Counted from the first letter of the stretch, positions 1 through 11,468 are shown. The stretch: 64,000 nucleotides of DNA from Protonemura montana (GCA_947568835.1 OX387602.1:24355021-24419020); one strand, 5' to 3'. Notes: a model not told the origin generated them from the letters alone. A program made the numbers and translations.

Positions 1-163
1 AGAAATAAAATAGAATGCAGGTGTTGAATGAGTTTGTATTTAAATCCTGAGAGTGAAACAATTTTTGAAATAAATTCCTACTTTTAATGGCGCCTTTGCA
101 TACACAAAGGCACTATTTACTTCTGTGGCTAACAATGTGCCATGGTTACCTACTGCATTGTAG

Positions 164-3100
164 ATGGGGACCTTGAGGCAGACAACGCAAGTGCCAGCGG
201 CAGCACTCTGGAGACGCCTCCAGCCGAGGAAGAGGAAGAAGAGGGTCCCATGCAGTTCCCAGCACCTCCTGGAAAGGGTTGGTACTACAACTATGAAGAA
301 GACCACTACAGCCTCTGCGAAGACTCAGAGGACGATCTTTCAGAAGAAGAAGTACGCGTTCTAAGGTAAGAATTGCAAAGTGAAGAAGTTGGAAATTTAC
401 TTGTTTAATTTAATCTCGAGTATAATATATTTGTTCACATTACAGCAATAGAGCACCAATCAAGGAGGCCCCCACATCACCTAAAGTTGCCACTGAAGAT
501 GAAACAGACGACGAGGAATTTGAAGAAGTTGATGAGGGAGATGATGGCGAAGATGAAGAAGAAGAGGAAGAGGAAGAGATGATAGTCAGAGATGTAGCAG
601 CAAACGTTGTTGCTGTTAAGGTGCCTGTAGTGGTGGTCAAGGAAAATCTAGCGGTGCCCCCCGAAATCCCACGACTCCCTGAGGCGTACAGCGCGGTGGC
701 GGGAGGTTCTCGTGGAGGGCTGGCTCCAATGCGGCCCGAAGAGACGACAGGAACGCTAAAGCTCGGCTGGCAGTGTCCAGTGTGCACACTTGTCAATGCC
801 CCCACTCGACCAGGGTGCGCTGCATGCACCACCGAGCGGCCGGAAAATTACGTCGTACCCACAGCATACCGGGCCAACAAAGAAGAGGGGCTGCGGCTGG
901 AGAGGGAACAACAGCTTGAAGAGGTACGTCCCCCAAGGAAATTTTTAAAGATGGACTTGTATGTTAGTAACTTCGAGCATAAGAATATTTGTATTTGTAT
1001 TTGTATTTTTTTTTTTTTTTCCCAGGACAGTTACATAGTAAATGTATAGGTTACGTCAGAGAGGATAGTTATGTACATAAGTTATAAAAATAATCTATAA
1101 ATAATCTTATAATCTTATTTATAGATAATAGATTATAGATTTATAGATTTATAGATTTATAGATTTATAGACATTCGTTCAATTAGTTCAATTAGTTCAA
1201 TTATAAAGGTAAAAGGTAGCTCGATAAATATTCCAAGACCTGGCAGATTACATTACTAAAGCACATCTTAATTGCTTTTCTTATGTTTGTAATGCTGAAT
1301 ATATTTGGGAATATTTGGGGAGAAAATTACCAGGCTAGAAAATGTCCAATTTCAAACAGATTTACTTTGATAACACAGAAACACAAATACCGCAAATGAA
1401 GCCGGCACCAAATACCGCTGCAGAAATAGGAAACTCTTTTCATTATAAAGGATAAATCCAATTTACAATATAATAAATAAAAACAATAAATATAGCAAAA
1501 ATCAATATAATACCTTTGTAATTCAAGGCAAGTGCAGAGGAGAAGAGACAGGAAGAGGCTGCTCAGCACCAGCACTACCTCCAGCTGGTCAACCTAGACA
1601 AGACTGACTTGGTGCCAAACATGGAGGCGTTTGACTGCTCTGTCTGCCTTGCCTCATACGGCCCCAACGACGGCACGGTTCTGCGAGAGTGTCTGCACAC
1701 GTTCTGCCGGTGAATGCAAGGGATCCCCAGAAGTTGTCAAGACTGTACCACTTTTATGATGTTCACACTAGTTTTTATTGAGTACTTTTTTGAATAAGCA
1801 CTAAAAATGTGTAGTTCTTTGAACCAATATGTTGCAACTTATAAACAGGCGCTTATCTAGGGCTAAAGCTCGACTAAATCCCACTAATTGCAGCCAAAAA
1901 ATTGAACTGTAACAAACTCTAGGCTTTTAGGAACAGTTGCAGTCTCAATGGATTTGAATTTGACAAACTCACACATTCATAGTGCAAAAAAACCCTTGTT
2001 TGCAAAATTGCCCCTGCCTTCATAACAGATGAGAGCTATTTTATGGCAAAGTTTCAGGAGGCTGGAGGCAATGTCTAAAGAGTTTATCTTCCAGGCCATG
2101 TCTGGTGAATACAGTGCTGTTCAACCAGGAGGCAGAGGTGAAGTGTCCTTACCGAGATGCAAACTACGCTTGCGACAGTGTACTGCAAGAGAGAGAAATT
2201 AAGGCTGTAAGTTGAACCCCATTCATGATTTTAAAATGAACCTGGAACCCCTTGTTGAGATTCTAGTTTGAATAGTCCTGGATCTTGGATCATTTCCAAA
2301 ATACTCTAGCCTGCAACATACCTAAATTAAGTAAAGATTAGAAATTCTTGTTGTCTAATTTTACCAGTCATAGGTGACTTAATTTTTATTTGGTTTCAGT
2401 TGGTACCCAAACAAGTTTACGAACAGCACTTGGCTAAATCAGTTGCTCAAGCTGAGAATAAAATTGGCAATGCGTTTCACTGCAAAACCCCTGACTGCCG
2501 AGGGTGGTGCATTTTCGAGGACAACCTTAATGAGTTCCACTGCCCAGTGTGCGTGAAAACAAACTGTCTTACGTGCCAGGTAAACATACGAGTTTACTCA
2601 GTTCTTATTTTGCACTAGAAAACTTATCAGTTGCAATAACCAGAATCTGGATTATAACTCTTTCAGGGCTCTGAAAATATTTTAAAATGTGATACTAATT
2701 ATTGAAAATTATATTGCCTAGTTCAGTTATTTTTATAATCTTTTGTGGAGTCGTCTGATTTGTGGGTCTGAATTGATGGGCAATGTAGTGCTTACACACC
2801 ACTGATAACTTTATGTTTTTAATTGACAGGCGATTCACATAGGAATAAATTGCAAACAATACCAAGAGAAAATGAAACAAGAATCTGAGACAAATATTGA
2901 GGCAAAGAGAACAAAAGATATGCTGGAGGTGAGAGAACTACAATAAGACATCATAATTTACAGGCAGGATTACATTTCGTCCTCTTTTTGTGATCGTAGA
3001 CAAAATAGCCTTTTTATTAACAAATTCATTGCGTGCTGGCATGGATTGGACTGATTTTTGGTGTGCATGGATCTTACAGGGTCTTCTCTTTTAGTAGCTA

Positions 3101-3869
3101 GTTTACTTTTAAAGATCTGATACAGTGATACTTACTGCAAAGTTTTAAAAAGATGTGTTTAAAGTGTAGTTTAGCAGTTTTAGCCATGTAATGTTGCCAA
3201 TGGTTTCAGCATTGGTTTCAGAATACTTTCCTTTTTGTCATATGAATAGCCACTAGTGAAGTTCACTCCAATTACCACTAAAACATAGAAATCAAACCCA
3301 TGCTATTAATGTTTTGCTGAATTTTTGTTGTCTGTAGTTCTTATGTGTAAACACAAATTGTTGATTGCTTGTGAGACCGTCTGATGCGTTCCTTTGGTAC
3401 AGGATATGGTCTACCGAGGGGAAGCGATGAAATGTCCAACATGTCAAGTGATACTCATGAAGAAGTGGGGGTGTGACTGGTTGCGGTGTTCTATGTGCAA
3501 GACGGAAATATGCTGGGTGACCCGTGGTCCTCGTTGGGGACCAGGAGTAAGCATACACAATAACATATTGTTTGTATATACATTGTTTTTAAGCACTAGC
3601 TCCACTCACAAGCTTAAGGTACTAAACCACAGTTAAGTGAAATAAAATAGGACAAGGGATTGCTAATTTTGAAAAGGATGCTGTTATTATAGATGATTCT
3701 GTGGTCTTAAAAAATACATACTTTCCCTTTCTATTAGACATTCTTCATAAGCATTCATGATAAGCAATGAGATGATGTTCTGTTTCAGGGGAAAGGTGAC
3801 ACCACTGCTGGCTGTCAATGTGGACTGAACGGATTTAAATGTCACCCTAGGTGCAACTACTGCCATTGA
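164..3869 (+). CDS. RBCK1: RBCK1/HOIL-1-like RBR E3 ubiquitin ligase (5'-partial, 8 exons)
   Basis: Exons 164-365, 446-923, 1528-1709, 2095-2206, 2400-2579, 2830-2928, 3403-3546 and 3789-3869 (stop TGA) all join in frame at GT-AG sites, giving about 491 residues. In order: an acidic Glu/Asp-rich linker; a Npl4-type zinc finger (WQCPVC...CAAC, about 766-840); RING1 (CSVC, then RECLHTFCR across the exon 3/4 junction); an in-between-RING domain ([19 protein letters not shown]); and RING2 ([20 protein letters not shown], then WGPG and a final CHPRCNYCH). The RING2 cysteine expected to be catalytic and the C-terminal His reported as important in human HOIL-1 are both present. In vertebrates HOIL-1 is a LUBAC subunit with oxyester ligase activity; the insect role is inferred. 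The ubiquitin-like domain is expected upstream of the window. The acidic linker looks longer than in human (510 aa). Confidence 0.93.
985..1202. repeat. Simple repeats in RBCK1 intron
   Basis: The intron after the NZF exon contains TATTTG repeats running into a T tract (about 985-1020), an 8-bp TAGATTTA tandem (about 1133-1171) and a 9-bp TTCAATTAG tandem (about 1178-1202). These are ordinary microsatellites with no coding content. Confidence 0.85.
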
Positions 3870-4107
3870 AGCTTTGTAATGATGGTACAGAAAAACTTAA
3901 TTGTGATCTTCTTACAAGTGTCAAGTGATATATGCCTGTAAAATTTCACTAGGGCAACAATATTAGGTAACAAATGTACCTCAAAGGTGCTTCAAAGTTT
4001 TTGTAGCGATCTATAAGTGTAGGAAGTATGTTTAATTTTTGAAAATAACACAGCTAATAATGCCTGATTATGTGATATGAATCTTTATTTATAGGGACAA
4101 TAATATG
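3870..4107 (+). other. RBCK1 3' flank / probable 3' UTR
   Basis: AT-rich sequence after the RBCK1 stop codon. No canonical AATAAA was seen close to the stop, so the poly(A) site is not placed. It ends where a repeat shared with 15.4 kb begins. Confidence 0.4.
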
Positions 4108-4560
4108 CTAGTGGATACTTAGCTCGCAAAATCTAAAACGCGATCTAAACACATCGCATCCACAAAAGAACCTCCAAAACTCATAAGCCTTAGCCTCCAA
4201 TAACACGCAATTTGTCTCAATTAAATTCAGAATTCCTCTCATTTTTTTCCTCACTTTTATACACCTAAACGTACAACGAACCCCCTTAATTATTTCAGGG
4301 ATGATAAAGGACAAGACCAGCTATCTAACTGCTATACTCTAAAATTTTTGCCCAGCTTTGAAAAAAAGCTAACAATTACAAGAAAAATTGCCTTGATTTA
4401 TTTGCTCGAAAATGAAGGGGGATACCTCCTTGAATTTTTCACAGATGATAGAGAACGTGACAAGCTATCAAATTGTGATAGTCCTAATTTTTGGCCCAGC
4501 CCAATGTTTTGGCCCAATGTTTGTACATTGAGGGTAGTTTTTATATTTTGATGCGTTTTT
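4108..4560 (+). repeat. Interspersed repeat, single-monomer copy
   Basis: It begins with CTAGTGGATACTTAGCTCGC and carries one monomer with the landmarks TTTTTCACAGATGATAGAG, CGTGACAAG and TTTTTGGCCCAGCCC. The same leader and monomer occur at 15419-15960, where the monomer is repeated. Two dispersed copies with the same leader indicate a transposable or satellite-derived family. No coding capacity was seen. Confidence 0.7.
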
Positions 4561-5726
4561 TTTTTCAATTTTAACTACTTACATTTTTTCAGCTTTCTAT
4601 TGGTTCTTCGTTATCTTTAACAAGTCGTTAGCTAAAAGCCCAAATGCCGTGGAAGGCGTACCAAAACACTGAAAAATGCTTACTGACTGCTACTGCGCAT
4701 GAATGGTGCGGGACAAATTTTTGAAATTTTTTTTAAAAAGTCTGCTTTAAGCCTACTTTATGCATAAGCAAGCATACTTTTATTTCACATGAAAGTTGGT
4801 CAGGTTTAATGATGTGTTGATTTTGTGTGGTTTATCCTATAGGTATGCGTAAACACATGTAAAAACAAGCAATATTTTACACGCGGCAATACTTTTGAAT
4901 TTTTATCTAAAAATTTTCTTGCGTTCCACTCTGAAACTATCAGAAAATTGAGCGTATACTTATAGCTATCAAATAGATTTTTTTCAAGAAAATCAAAATA
5001 CATCTTTGAAAGATATAAGAGTAGGAAAAATAAAAAGGGGAAGGGAGTATTTTTTATTTGTTTAATAATCAAAATTTATGTTTTATGAAACAATATTTCA
5101 ATACATTTCAAGTAATTTTTTTTTCATTAATCAATCTTTACTACAGCCGACGCTATTTGAGAAAGTTATGCGGCGTGTGCACCCCAAAATTCAGTGCTGT
5201 CCCGCCTTTTCGGGGCCTTACCGGGCGAATCATTTTACTCAGAGGCAAACAAAAAAATTAATCAACAGTAAAATGTGGTCACCATCGTACCAAGTTTGAT
5301 CGATTTCTGAGAGATGACAGTTTTTTGGTCGGTTAATTTGATATGGAATGACCCTTGGGGTTGATTAACTAAAAATAATATCTTTGAGTGAAATGTCTCA
5401 TTACTGAATCCTTCAACAAAGGGAGACCATTTTTACAATAGTGATAGAATATTTATTAACAAAAAAATGGGTTTTCGACCTTTTATCCTTAAAAAGATGG
5501 ATTCGATGGGAAAGCTATCATATTTCTATGACCGTGAATTGTGATCTTATCTTTCCGTGGCTGGAAAGTGAAAACATCGATCGTTCTGGCCACAGAGAAA
5601 ACACAACGAAAACCTTGAATTAAACAATTTGAGAATGAAACATGTTGGGCACCGGATTCACCCTCCACTGGCTTGTTGCTGATGTTGTCCTTGTGTTGTG
5701 TGGTCGGCTATCGGCCGACACAAAAG
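4561..5726. other. Intergenic, no gene seen
   Basis: AT-rich sequence with short open frames only, none with recognisable motifs or splice-supported continuation. Single-copy by inspection within this window. Confidence 0.5.
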
Positions 5727-6044
5727 CATGGGCGTCCGCAGGATTTTTTCCAGGGGGGTGCAAATGCTTCCAAGGATATCGACAAAAGGGCTTTAACTAG
5801 GGGGGGGGGGGGGGGGGGGAAGAATCGCACGTTTTAAATATGTTGAATGAAAACTAGTCTGGGCGAAACACTCACCTACCGCCACTGTGCACGTCAGCTT
5901 TGTATGCACTCGGAGACCATGTTTTTGTCACCAGCGTGTGTCTCAGCTTGTCGGTTAGGTCCTGATTCACGAAGCGACCAATATCAAAGCAGCTTGAGGA
6001 CCTAGATCACATTCAGTTTCAAAGGCTGGTATTGGATTTTCGGA

Positions 6045-6251
6045 TTACGCCGTCGTCGATGTAGATGCACTTGCACTTTCAATACTGCGATCGCTGTTGC
6101 CATGGCTGTCCGAAATTTCACGCGCGTCATCGTTCGCCTTTCTCTTCACACTCGCACTAAAACATTTGCGTAAATCCATACTCCCACAATCAACACACTT
6201 AACTAAAACGCCCGGACTAACAAACCACCCTACTCGAGTCGCTCCCGACAC
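6045..6251 (-). pseudogene. Short ORF resembling the N-terminus of a hAT/ZMYM-like protein
   Basis: The reading frame contains an internal start giving MDLRKCFSASVKRKAN, then an Asp/Ser/Thr-rich stretch, and stops at 6045. Basic-then-serine-rich starts of this kind are common at the beginning of hAT-related or ZMYM1-like proteins. A GT near the end (GGCGTAATCC) could be a donor. No BED finger, catalytic region or downstream exon was found, so this may be a relic inside the element proposed around it, or chance. Confidence 0.25.
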
Positions 6252-6629
6252 GTAACTGACTTACGTACAGTTGGGTTCGACCGGTAGGAAAACTAAAACT
6301 TCATTAAGTGTAAAATTCTGTTCGCGGAATTGAAATCACGAGTGAGAATTTTGGGGAAGTAGGTACCTGCAAAGTTCAACTCTTGTAGGATCCCAGTTTC
6401 ATAGAATTACGCCGCGATTGTTTAGCTGGAAAGGTTGGATGGTCACTCACCTTTCCTCTCTATGAATGCAATACAAATTTAGCGTTTTCCGTTTAAATTA
6501 CACTATTTTCATCAATTAAATGAGAGAATATGTTTAACTTGCCCTTTGAATGCCCTTTGAGATTTGTGGACTGGCGGTAAAAGAAGCTACATATTATTAC
6601 ACCACAATAATCAGTTCTCACAGGAAAGT

Positions 6630-6855
6630 GCATCTCGAACAGCAGGATTCCTCCACAAATCCATGCAGTCGAATGTTTGATAAGCAAGGCTAATGAAGTT
6701 GCTGTACTAACTTGCATTCCTCCAACCTCTCTCCCGAACATAACTGATCATGTGTATGATGGTCACCCATCCAATACCTGACCCAGCGTAGTGTTGCTTA
6801 ACGTCGGTGATCGCACGAGAACCGGTGTTTCCAGCACCAGGGCTCGTAAGCCCAG
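6630..6855 (-). mobile_element. 5S-rRNA-derived SINE, copy 1 (with 5S head)
   Basis: On the minus strand, 6852-6760 matches 5S rRNA, including the internal promoter: ACCGGTTCTCGTGCGATCAC, GTTAAGCAACACTACGC (A-box region) and TATTGGATGGGTGACCATC (C-box region). The body that follows (TGTTCGGGAGAGAGGTTGG, TGGATTTGTGGAGGAATCC) is shared with the copies at 7.6-7.9 kb and 29.6-29.9 kb. This architecture is that of SINE3-type elements transcribed by RNA polymerase III from a type 1 promoter. Confidence 0.85.
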
Positions 6856-7089
6856 CACCGGACCCATCCAATGTTGTCTATTGGACCCGCTGTGTGACTT
6901 GATTAGGTCAAGAACACTCACATTTAACAAATGCTAACATAGTTAAAATGCATCTAATTAAACATCCGCAATTAAAGTACGAGAATTTGCAGTTCTTTAG
7001 CATCTGCATGCCTGGAAAACATTTGGTCTGTGATAGCAGCCGTGGACGCCATTGCTGTTATCACCTCGTTCCACTTCGAAAACCGGTCA

Positions 7090-7170
7090 GCCAATGGGAG
7101 CCGAGCTTCAGTCGATCGGAATTACGAGGCGGGGTCGATCGAGCACGTGTTGTGACGTCACTTGCACAGC
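7090..7170 (+). promoter_or_regulatory. CCAAT and CRE-like motifs
   Basis: A CCAATGGG motif and a perfect TGACGTCA palindrome lie about 60 bp apart in a GC-richer patch. This could be a promoter of an old transposable element; no transcript start or downstream gene is visible. Confidence 0.25.
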
Positions 7171-7551
7171 GATGCAGTAGGTTTCAGGCGATACTCTTCA
7201 GTCGGCTACTCGCCTGGTACGAAGAGACAAATTTTCGCCTCGTTCTAGACGATTATTTCAGTTGAAACTTGTCATGGTTGGATTAACCGTACGTATAGGC
7301 AGTCCCGTGGCACTCACGCGTACCACGAGTTGCTTCAAAGTTTTCACAGGCAAACTAAATTTCTTGACAACGTCATTCGTTCCCAGCTACTTGACACAAT
7401 TTTATGAAATATAGCTTTGCATTTTAGGCATAGGGAACGCCTCAAAATAGGACCGATCGGGAGATAAAATGTGTGATATTCTGACTATTGCAAACCTTTA
7501 CAAGATACGATATTTTCAGCGTTGTAGTGTGATCTTACAGATCTTACAAAT

Positions 7552-7950
7552 TGATTGATTGATTAGTGACGTTTAACGACGCAGTGTTTTGACAACGGAC
7601 AATGTAGCACTGGTCTAATAGTGCCGGTAAATGAGTGAGTCATGATGAGAATGATGATTTACCTTCATAATTAAGAAGGGAGGAGGGGAAACCCGGTGCA
7701 CGTGGTCTACTCCTGTCGAGGAGCACCAATGGGACCACTGGCTTAACGTCCCCTCCGCAATTGAACAATTGAAAAATTGACAGGAATTGAAAAAATTGAA
7801 GGACGGTACAACTCGAACCACAGGATTCCTCCACAAATCCATGCTGTCGGGAGGTTGAGAAGCAAGGCGAGTTAAGTTGCTGAACTCACTTTCAACCCTC
7901 TTACCTCTCTCCCGAACATAACTGGTCATGTGTAAGATGGTCACCCTTTT
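7552..7950 (-). mobile_element. 5S-SINE, copy 2 (body and 3' tail, head lost)
   Basis: It shares with copy 1 the segments TGGATTTGTGGAGGAATCC and TGTTCGGGAGAGAGG. With copy 3 it also shares a longer tail containing GGAGCACCAATGGG / TGCTCCTCGACAGGAG (opposite strands) and an ending built on ATTGATTGATTGATT. The 5S part is missing: homology stops where GGTGACCATC would begin. Confidence 0.8.
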
Positions 7951-8598
7951 TTCAGAAGTCAAATCCAAAATCTGACAACCATGTGAAATGATTTAAAGCA
8001 TAGATTTAAATTGCAAATGGGGTTGGATTGTTTCGCTCGCTACGCTCATCAAACACATACAATTTCAATGTTTTGATGTCGAAGTCGATACGGGAAAAAT
8101 AACTTCAATAACTACAATTTAAAGGTCAAATTAAGTTGCAGGAGACATTTTGCATTACATGCATGCTCCCTTATGATATCAGCGATCAGAGGCGCCGGAG
8201 CAGCGATCATATTTCAGAGATCAGCCAGATCAGTGAACTCCAGTCTGCTAGAGCCTCTCTTGCAGTCCTGAAACATCAAACATGGAGAGAGATTTTTCTG
8301 CTTTTTTGACTGCCGCGATAAATTTTAACCAGTGGACTTGTTTCCCGGCTCTGAATGGGCGCGGAGTTTCGTGTCTGCAAGATAGCCGTCAAAAACAAGG
8401 TGTGAGCTTACCGATTATTTTGAAATAAGGAACCTGGACCAATACTTTGTTCGCTGCCAGCAAAAATTAAAAATTGATATCGTTGCGTGGAGTGAAATAA
8501 GCACCCTGTTACGGAATGTCCTGCACAGAGGCGACGGCGAATGTTATTTCCAGGGGGATGCAAGCGCACCCCCTTACACCCCCCTCCGGACGCCAATG

Positions 8599-8858
8599 CA
8601 CCAAGGTGGTGCCAACAGATCAACCAGTCACTGCGTATGCTTCGAGCCTGCACCAACGCAGCCGAGTGAAGACCGAAGCTCACTTGCCTTGCTTTGTCTT
8701 TACCCTCATTTCACAACCTAACCTTTACCTTATAAACATTACCTATCTAACCTACAGAACATAGATGTATTTCTTATATTTGTATTACCGTTTTATTATG
8801 TGTAAATGCGTGTTGCTGACAAGAGTAAGATTGATTAACAATTTGCTGCTATATTAGG
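8599..8858. other. No gene seen
   Basis: Short AT-rich spacer with no supported features between the proposed transposon end and the fold-back SINE. Confidence 0.4.
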
Positions 8859-9105
8859 ATGAAATCTTATTTAAATTGCAAACGCTTGCAATGCGCGGGG
8901 TATTTTATTATTAACAGCACTATAACCGTCTCAAAAATTGATGCCCAAACGCGGACTCGAACCCCGATCTCCACGTTTCGCTTTTGTCCAGATAGCTCAA
9001 TGATTCAGAGCAACACCCGCGAAAGGTGGAGATCGGGGTTCGAGTCCGCGTTTGGGCATCAATTTGTGAGACGGTTATAGTGTTGTTAATAATAAAATTT
9101 GCTGC
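8859..9105. repeat. Fold-back of tRNA-derived SINE (family A, copy a)
   Basis: Two copies of the same SINE lie head to head. The right arm (+) has a tRNA-like A box (ATAGCTCAATGATTCAGAGC) and B box (GGGGTTCGAGTCC), then GTTTGGGCATCAATT and GAGACGGTTATAGTG. The left arm is its reverse complement, from about 8920 to 8973. The centre near 8975-9010 keeps a single D-arm. Related copies are at 34.3 and 55.6 kb, sharing the outer GCAATGCGCGGGGTATTTTA module with this one. Confidence 0.88.
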
Positions 9106-9386
9106 TAGTTTTGGAAATAACTTCAGATATAGAAGTAATATTTACAATTTTACAAATGTCTGTTTTACTGGTGAGTTATGATATGGTGGCAATAATTGTA
9201 TCAAAATGAAGAACAAACGTGATAATCATAGAATATTCATGAAGGATATCAACAAGGGGAAGAATTTCAAGGGAAGTTGAACGTACACCCCCGTTTGTGT
9301 CTCAGATTATTATTAGGGGAGTTAATTTAGTTCAAATGTTAAAAACCAATATAGCGGCTAAAGTATGATTTTTGCGCAAAAATCGA

Positions 9387-10549
9387 ATAGCCCATCGTGT
9401 TCAGGGGTCCAAACATCCCCTTAGACAACAGTATGGGCGAATCTTAAAAATCAAGAATTTTTTCAATATTTTTAAAGTGGAAATTCAAGTGACGGATTTT
9501 GACCCGTAAGGGTTGTCAACAGAGGTAGAATTTCAAGGGGAGTTGAATGCACACCCCTGTTTGAACCTGCGATGGAAACTTAAATTACTAAGTTTTTCTT
9601 GATTTCCTATTTTGAATTCCCCGAGTTCCTCGACTCCCAACGCCTGGGCTGTGGACACATGTCTCCCTCCTCAAATGATCAAGTGAAGGGATGGGGAGAG
9701 ATGATCTAAAGTATAATTTTTAAGATTTTTTTTTTTACTAAGTCCAAAAACGAATGCATATATACGACTTCCACTGACGAGTTGTCATCAGGGCAGCGTG
9801 GCTCAATGGTAACGTGCTAGCTTCGAAGCTGGGATAGGAATAATCGTTAAGGGCAGTGTCGGACTGGCCAGGGCAGCCAGGCGGCAAATGCCACCGGGAC
9901 CTCCAGCCGGCGGGGGCCCCTGGGGCCCCCATTTGCAATAAGAAAGTTTTTTAAAACATTTTTTAATTTATAGTCATTTGATTATGTTGTCTTAATGTTG
10001 CAAATAGCCAGTGCTTGTTATCATTGAGCCACGCTGCCCTGATGGCAACAGGTTGGTGGAAATCGTATATAAACACTTGATTTTAGACTTGGTAAAAAAA
10101 AATCATGAAAGTTATATTTCGGATCATCTCTCCCCATCCCTTCACTTGATCCATGTTCCAGGTGAAGGGCTTTGAGAGACAAAAATAGGAGGTGCCGGGA
10201 AGCGAACTGCGGACCCCACGCGTTGGAACTCACGACCATCCCACTGCGATACGAGGACACATATGCTGTGTCGGATTTGTTATCAACATGCAAGTCAATA
10301 ACAAGATGTAAATAAATCACTTCTAGCAGTAATATTTATGTGTGAATCCTGATGGGTAGGCCACTCATCGTACACGTGTGCACTGACGTCGTGTTTACAG
10401 TCCAGGCGTTGGGTGTGCAGTCACTTCAATTTCCACTCAAAAAATATTGAAAAATCAATGGACGTTTCTTACGTTTATTCTTGATTTTTGAAGATTCACC
10501 CATACTGTGGTCTATAGGGTAGTTTGCACCCCCGAACACGATGGGCTAT
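9387..10549. repeat. 1.2-kb mosaic inverted repeat
   Basis: Arms pair in nested blocks: ATAGCCCATCGTGTTC (9387) with GAACACGATGGGCTAT (to 10549); the CAGTATGGG...AATATT block; GTGGAAATTCAAGTGAC with GTCACTTCAATTTCCAC; CCAACGCCTGG with CCAGGCGTTGG; AAGTGAAGGGATGGGGAGAG with CTCTCCCCATCCCTTCACTT; and GGGCAGCGTGGCTCAATG with CATTGAGCCACGCTGCCC. Each arm carries unpaired insertions (about 9500-9635 and 10155-10400). The right-arm insertion contains a tRNA-like sequence on the minus strand (10190-10262). Confidence 0.85.
9854..10020 (+). mobile_element. hAT-like element end inside the fold-back loop
   Basis: CAGTGTCGGACTGGCCAGGG followed by GC-rich sequence ending in GGGGCCCC is the type of terminus seen on many animal hAT elements. 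It starts in the loop between the two arms of the 9387-10549 inverted repeat. No matching right terminus is visible before the right arm begins. Confidence 0.45.
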
Positions 10550-10959
10550 TATGGGCACGATTCCGTTATTTTATAGCTTCAAGGTTGGCAGCTAAGCAAG
10601 GTGGGTACACAGGTTACCGACCGATGGCCGTGATTTATCGACATTTCAATTGATCAAGTACATTTGATATCCAACAGATTGCGTTTGCGATCACTTTGTG
10701 CTTTAACTCGACTGCTGGTTCGGTGATACTTGTTTGGTATGGTTGACCAGGAGACCTGCTATCGAACAACGGGGTTCGACTGGCGTTCCTCCAGTCGGAC
10801 TTCAAGGCTTGCATTTTCGCGTTAGATCGTGGCAACTGGTGAAAGCCCATTTTTTGGAGTGGCCGCGTGCTTCAGCACTGCTTGGTGTTGGGGTCCGGTC
10901 CGGCATTTACACATTGTGTAGAAGCGAAGCCTTCTTTCTCTATTAGCGCATGGTTGATA

Positions 10960-11045
10960 TCGTGGTGGTGGTGGTGATGGTGATGTTGGTATTGTTGGTG
11001 ATATGTATGTTAATGGTGATGTTGTTATTGTTATTAGTCACCGTT
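10960..11045. repeat. GTG/GTGATG microsatellite
   Basis: Imperfect tandem of GTG, GTGATG and TTGTTATTG triplet-type units. Confidence 0.7.
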
Positions 11046-11379
11046 ACCTTTGTTATATTGTTTGTAGTGATGTTTGTTAATTACTGTATATATGTCGCAT
11101 GATTATATCATTTAATTATAATTCCGAATAACTCGTGTATATATTTATTTTTCCCCCTTTTCCTACTTCTTCTTACATATTTTCTTTATATAATTTTCTT
11201 ACTTAAGTCACATTTTCTTTTAGTAACAGTAGCCATATTTTCATATTGCGTTCCCCACCATGGCCAATATTGTTTCGTCGATGCTTTCACCCCCTGGTAG
11301 CCAGGCTAGGAACTAAAACATAATTTGAAATTTTTTTTCTTGCCCTGGAGGATGATTGGTGTGATTAAAAAAAGATGTA

Positions 11380-11468
11380 GGCAACGAGGATCGAACGCAG
11401 GACGTTTGAAACCTGATGCACCCACATAAACCGTTCGACCACAAGACCAGCTCTCCATGTTGCGTTTT
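11380..11468 (-). repeat. tRNA-like unit G
   Basis: The minus strand reads AGCTGGTCTTGTGGTCGAAC (D-arm/A-box-like), then about 35 bases on, CTGCGTTCGATCCTCG (B-box-like). Size and spacing fit a type II (Leu/Ser-like) tRNA shape, but a 7-bp acceptor stem does not close. It is in the same orientation as the array at 12352-13400. Confidence 0.6.

Larger units (their letters stand above)
5727..8598. mobile_element. Possible degraded DNA transposon bounded by GGCGTCCG ends
   Basis: The left end (5727) reads CATGGGCGTCCGCAGG, and the reverse complement of the right end (8598) reads CATTGGCGTCCGGAGG. Both run into C-poor, G-rich sequence. The 8 bases outside the ends are CACAAAAG and CACCAAGG, a 6/8 match that could be a decayed hAT-type target duplication. 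SINEs are inserted inside, and one short hAT-like reading frame lies at 6045-6173. The two ends may instead be independent fragments of one family. Confidence 0.35.
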
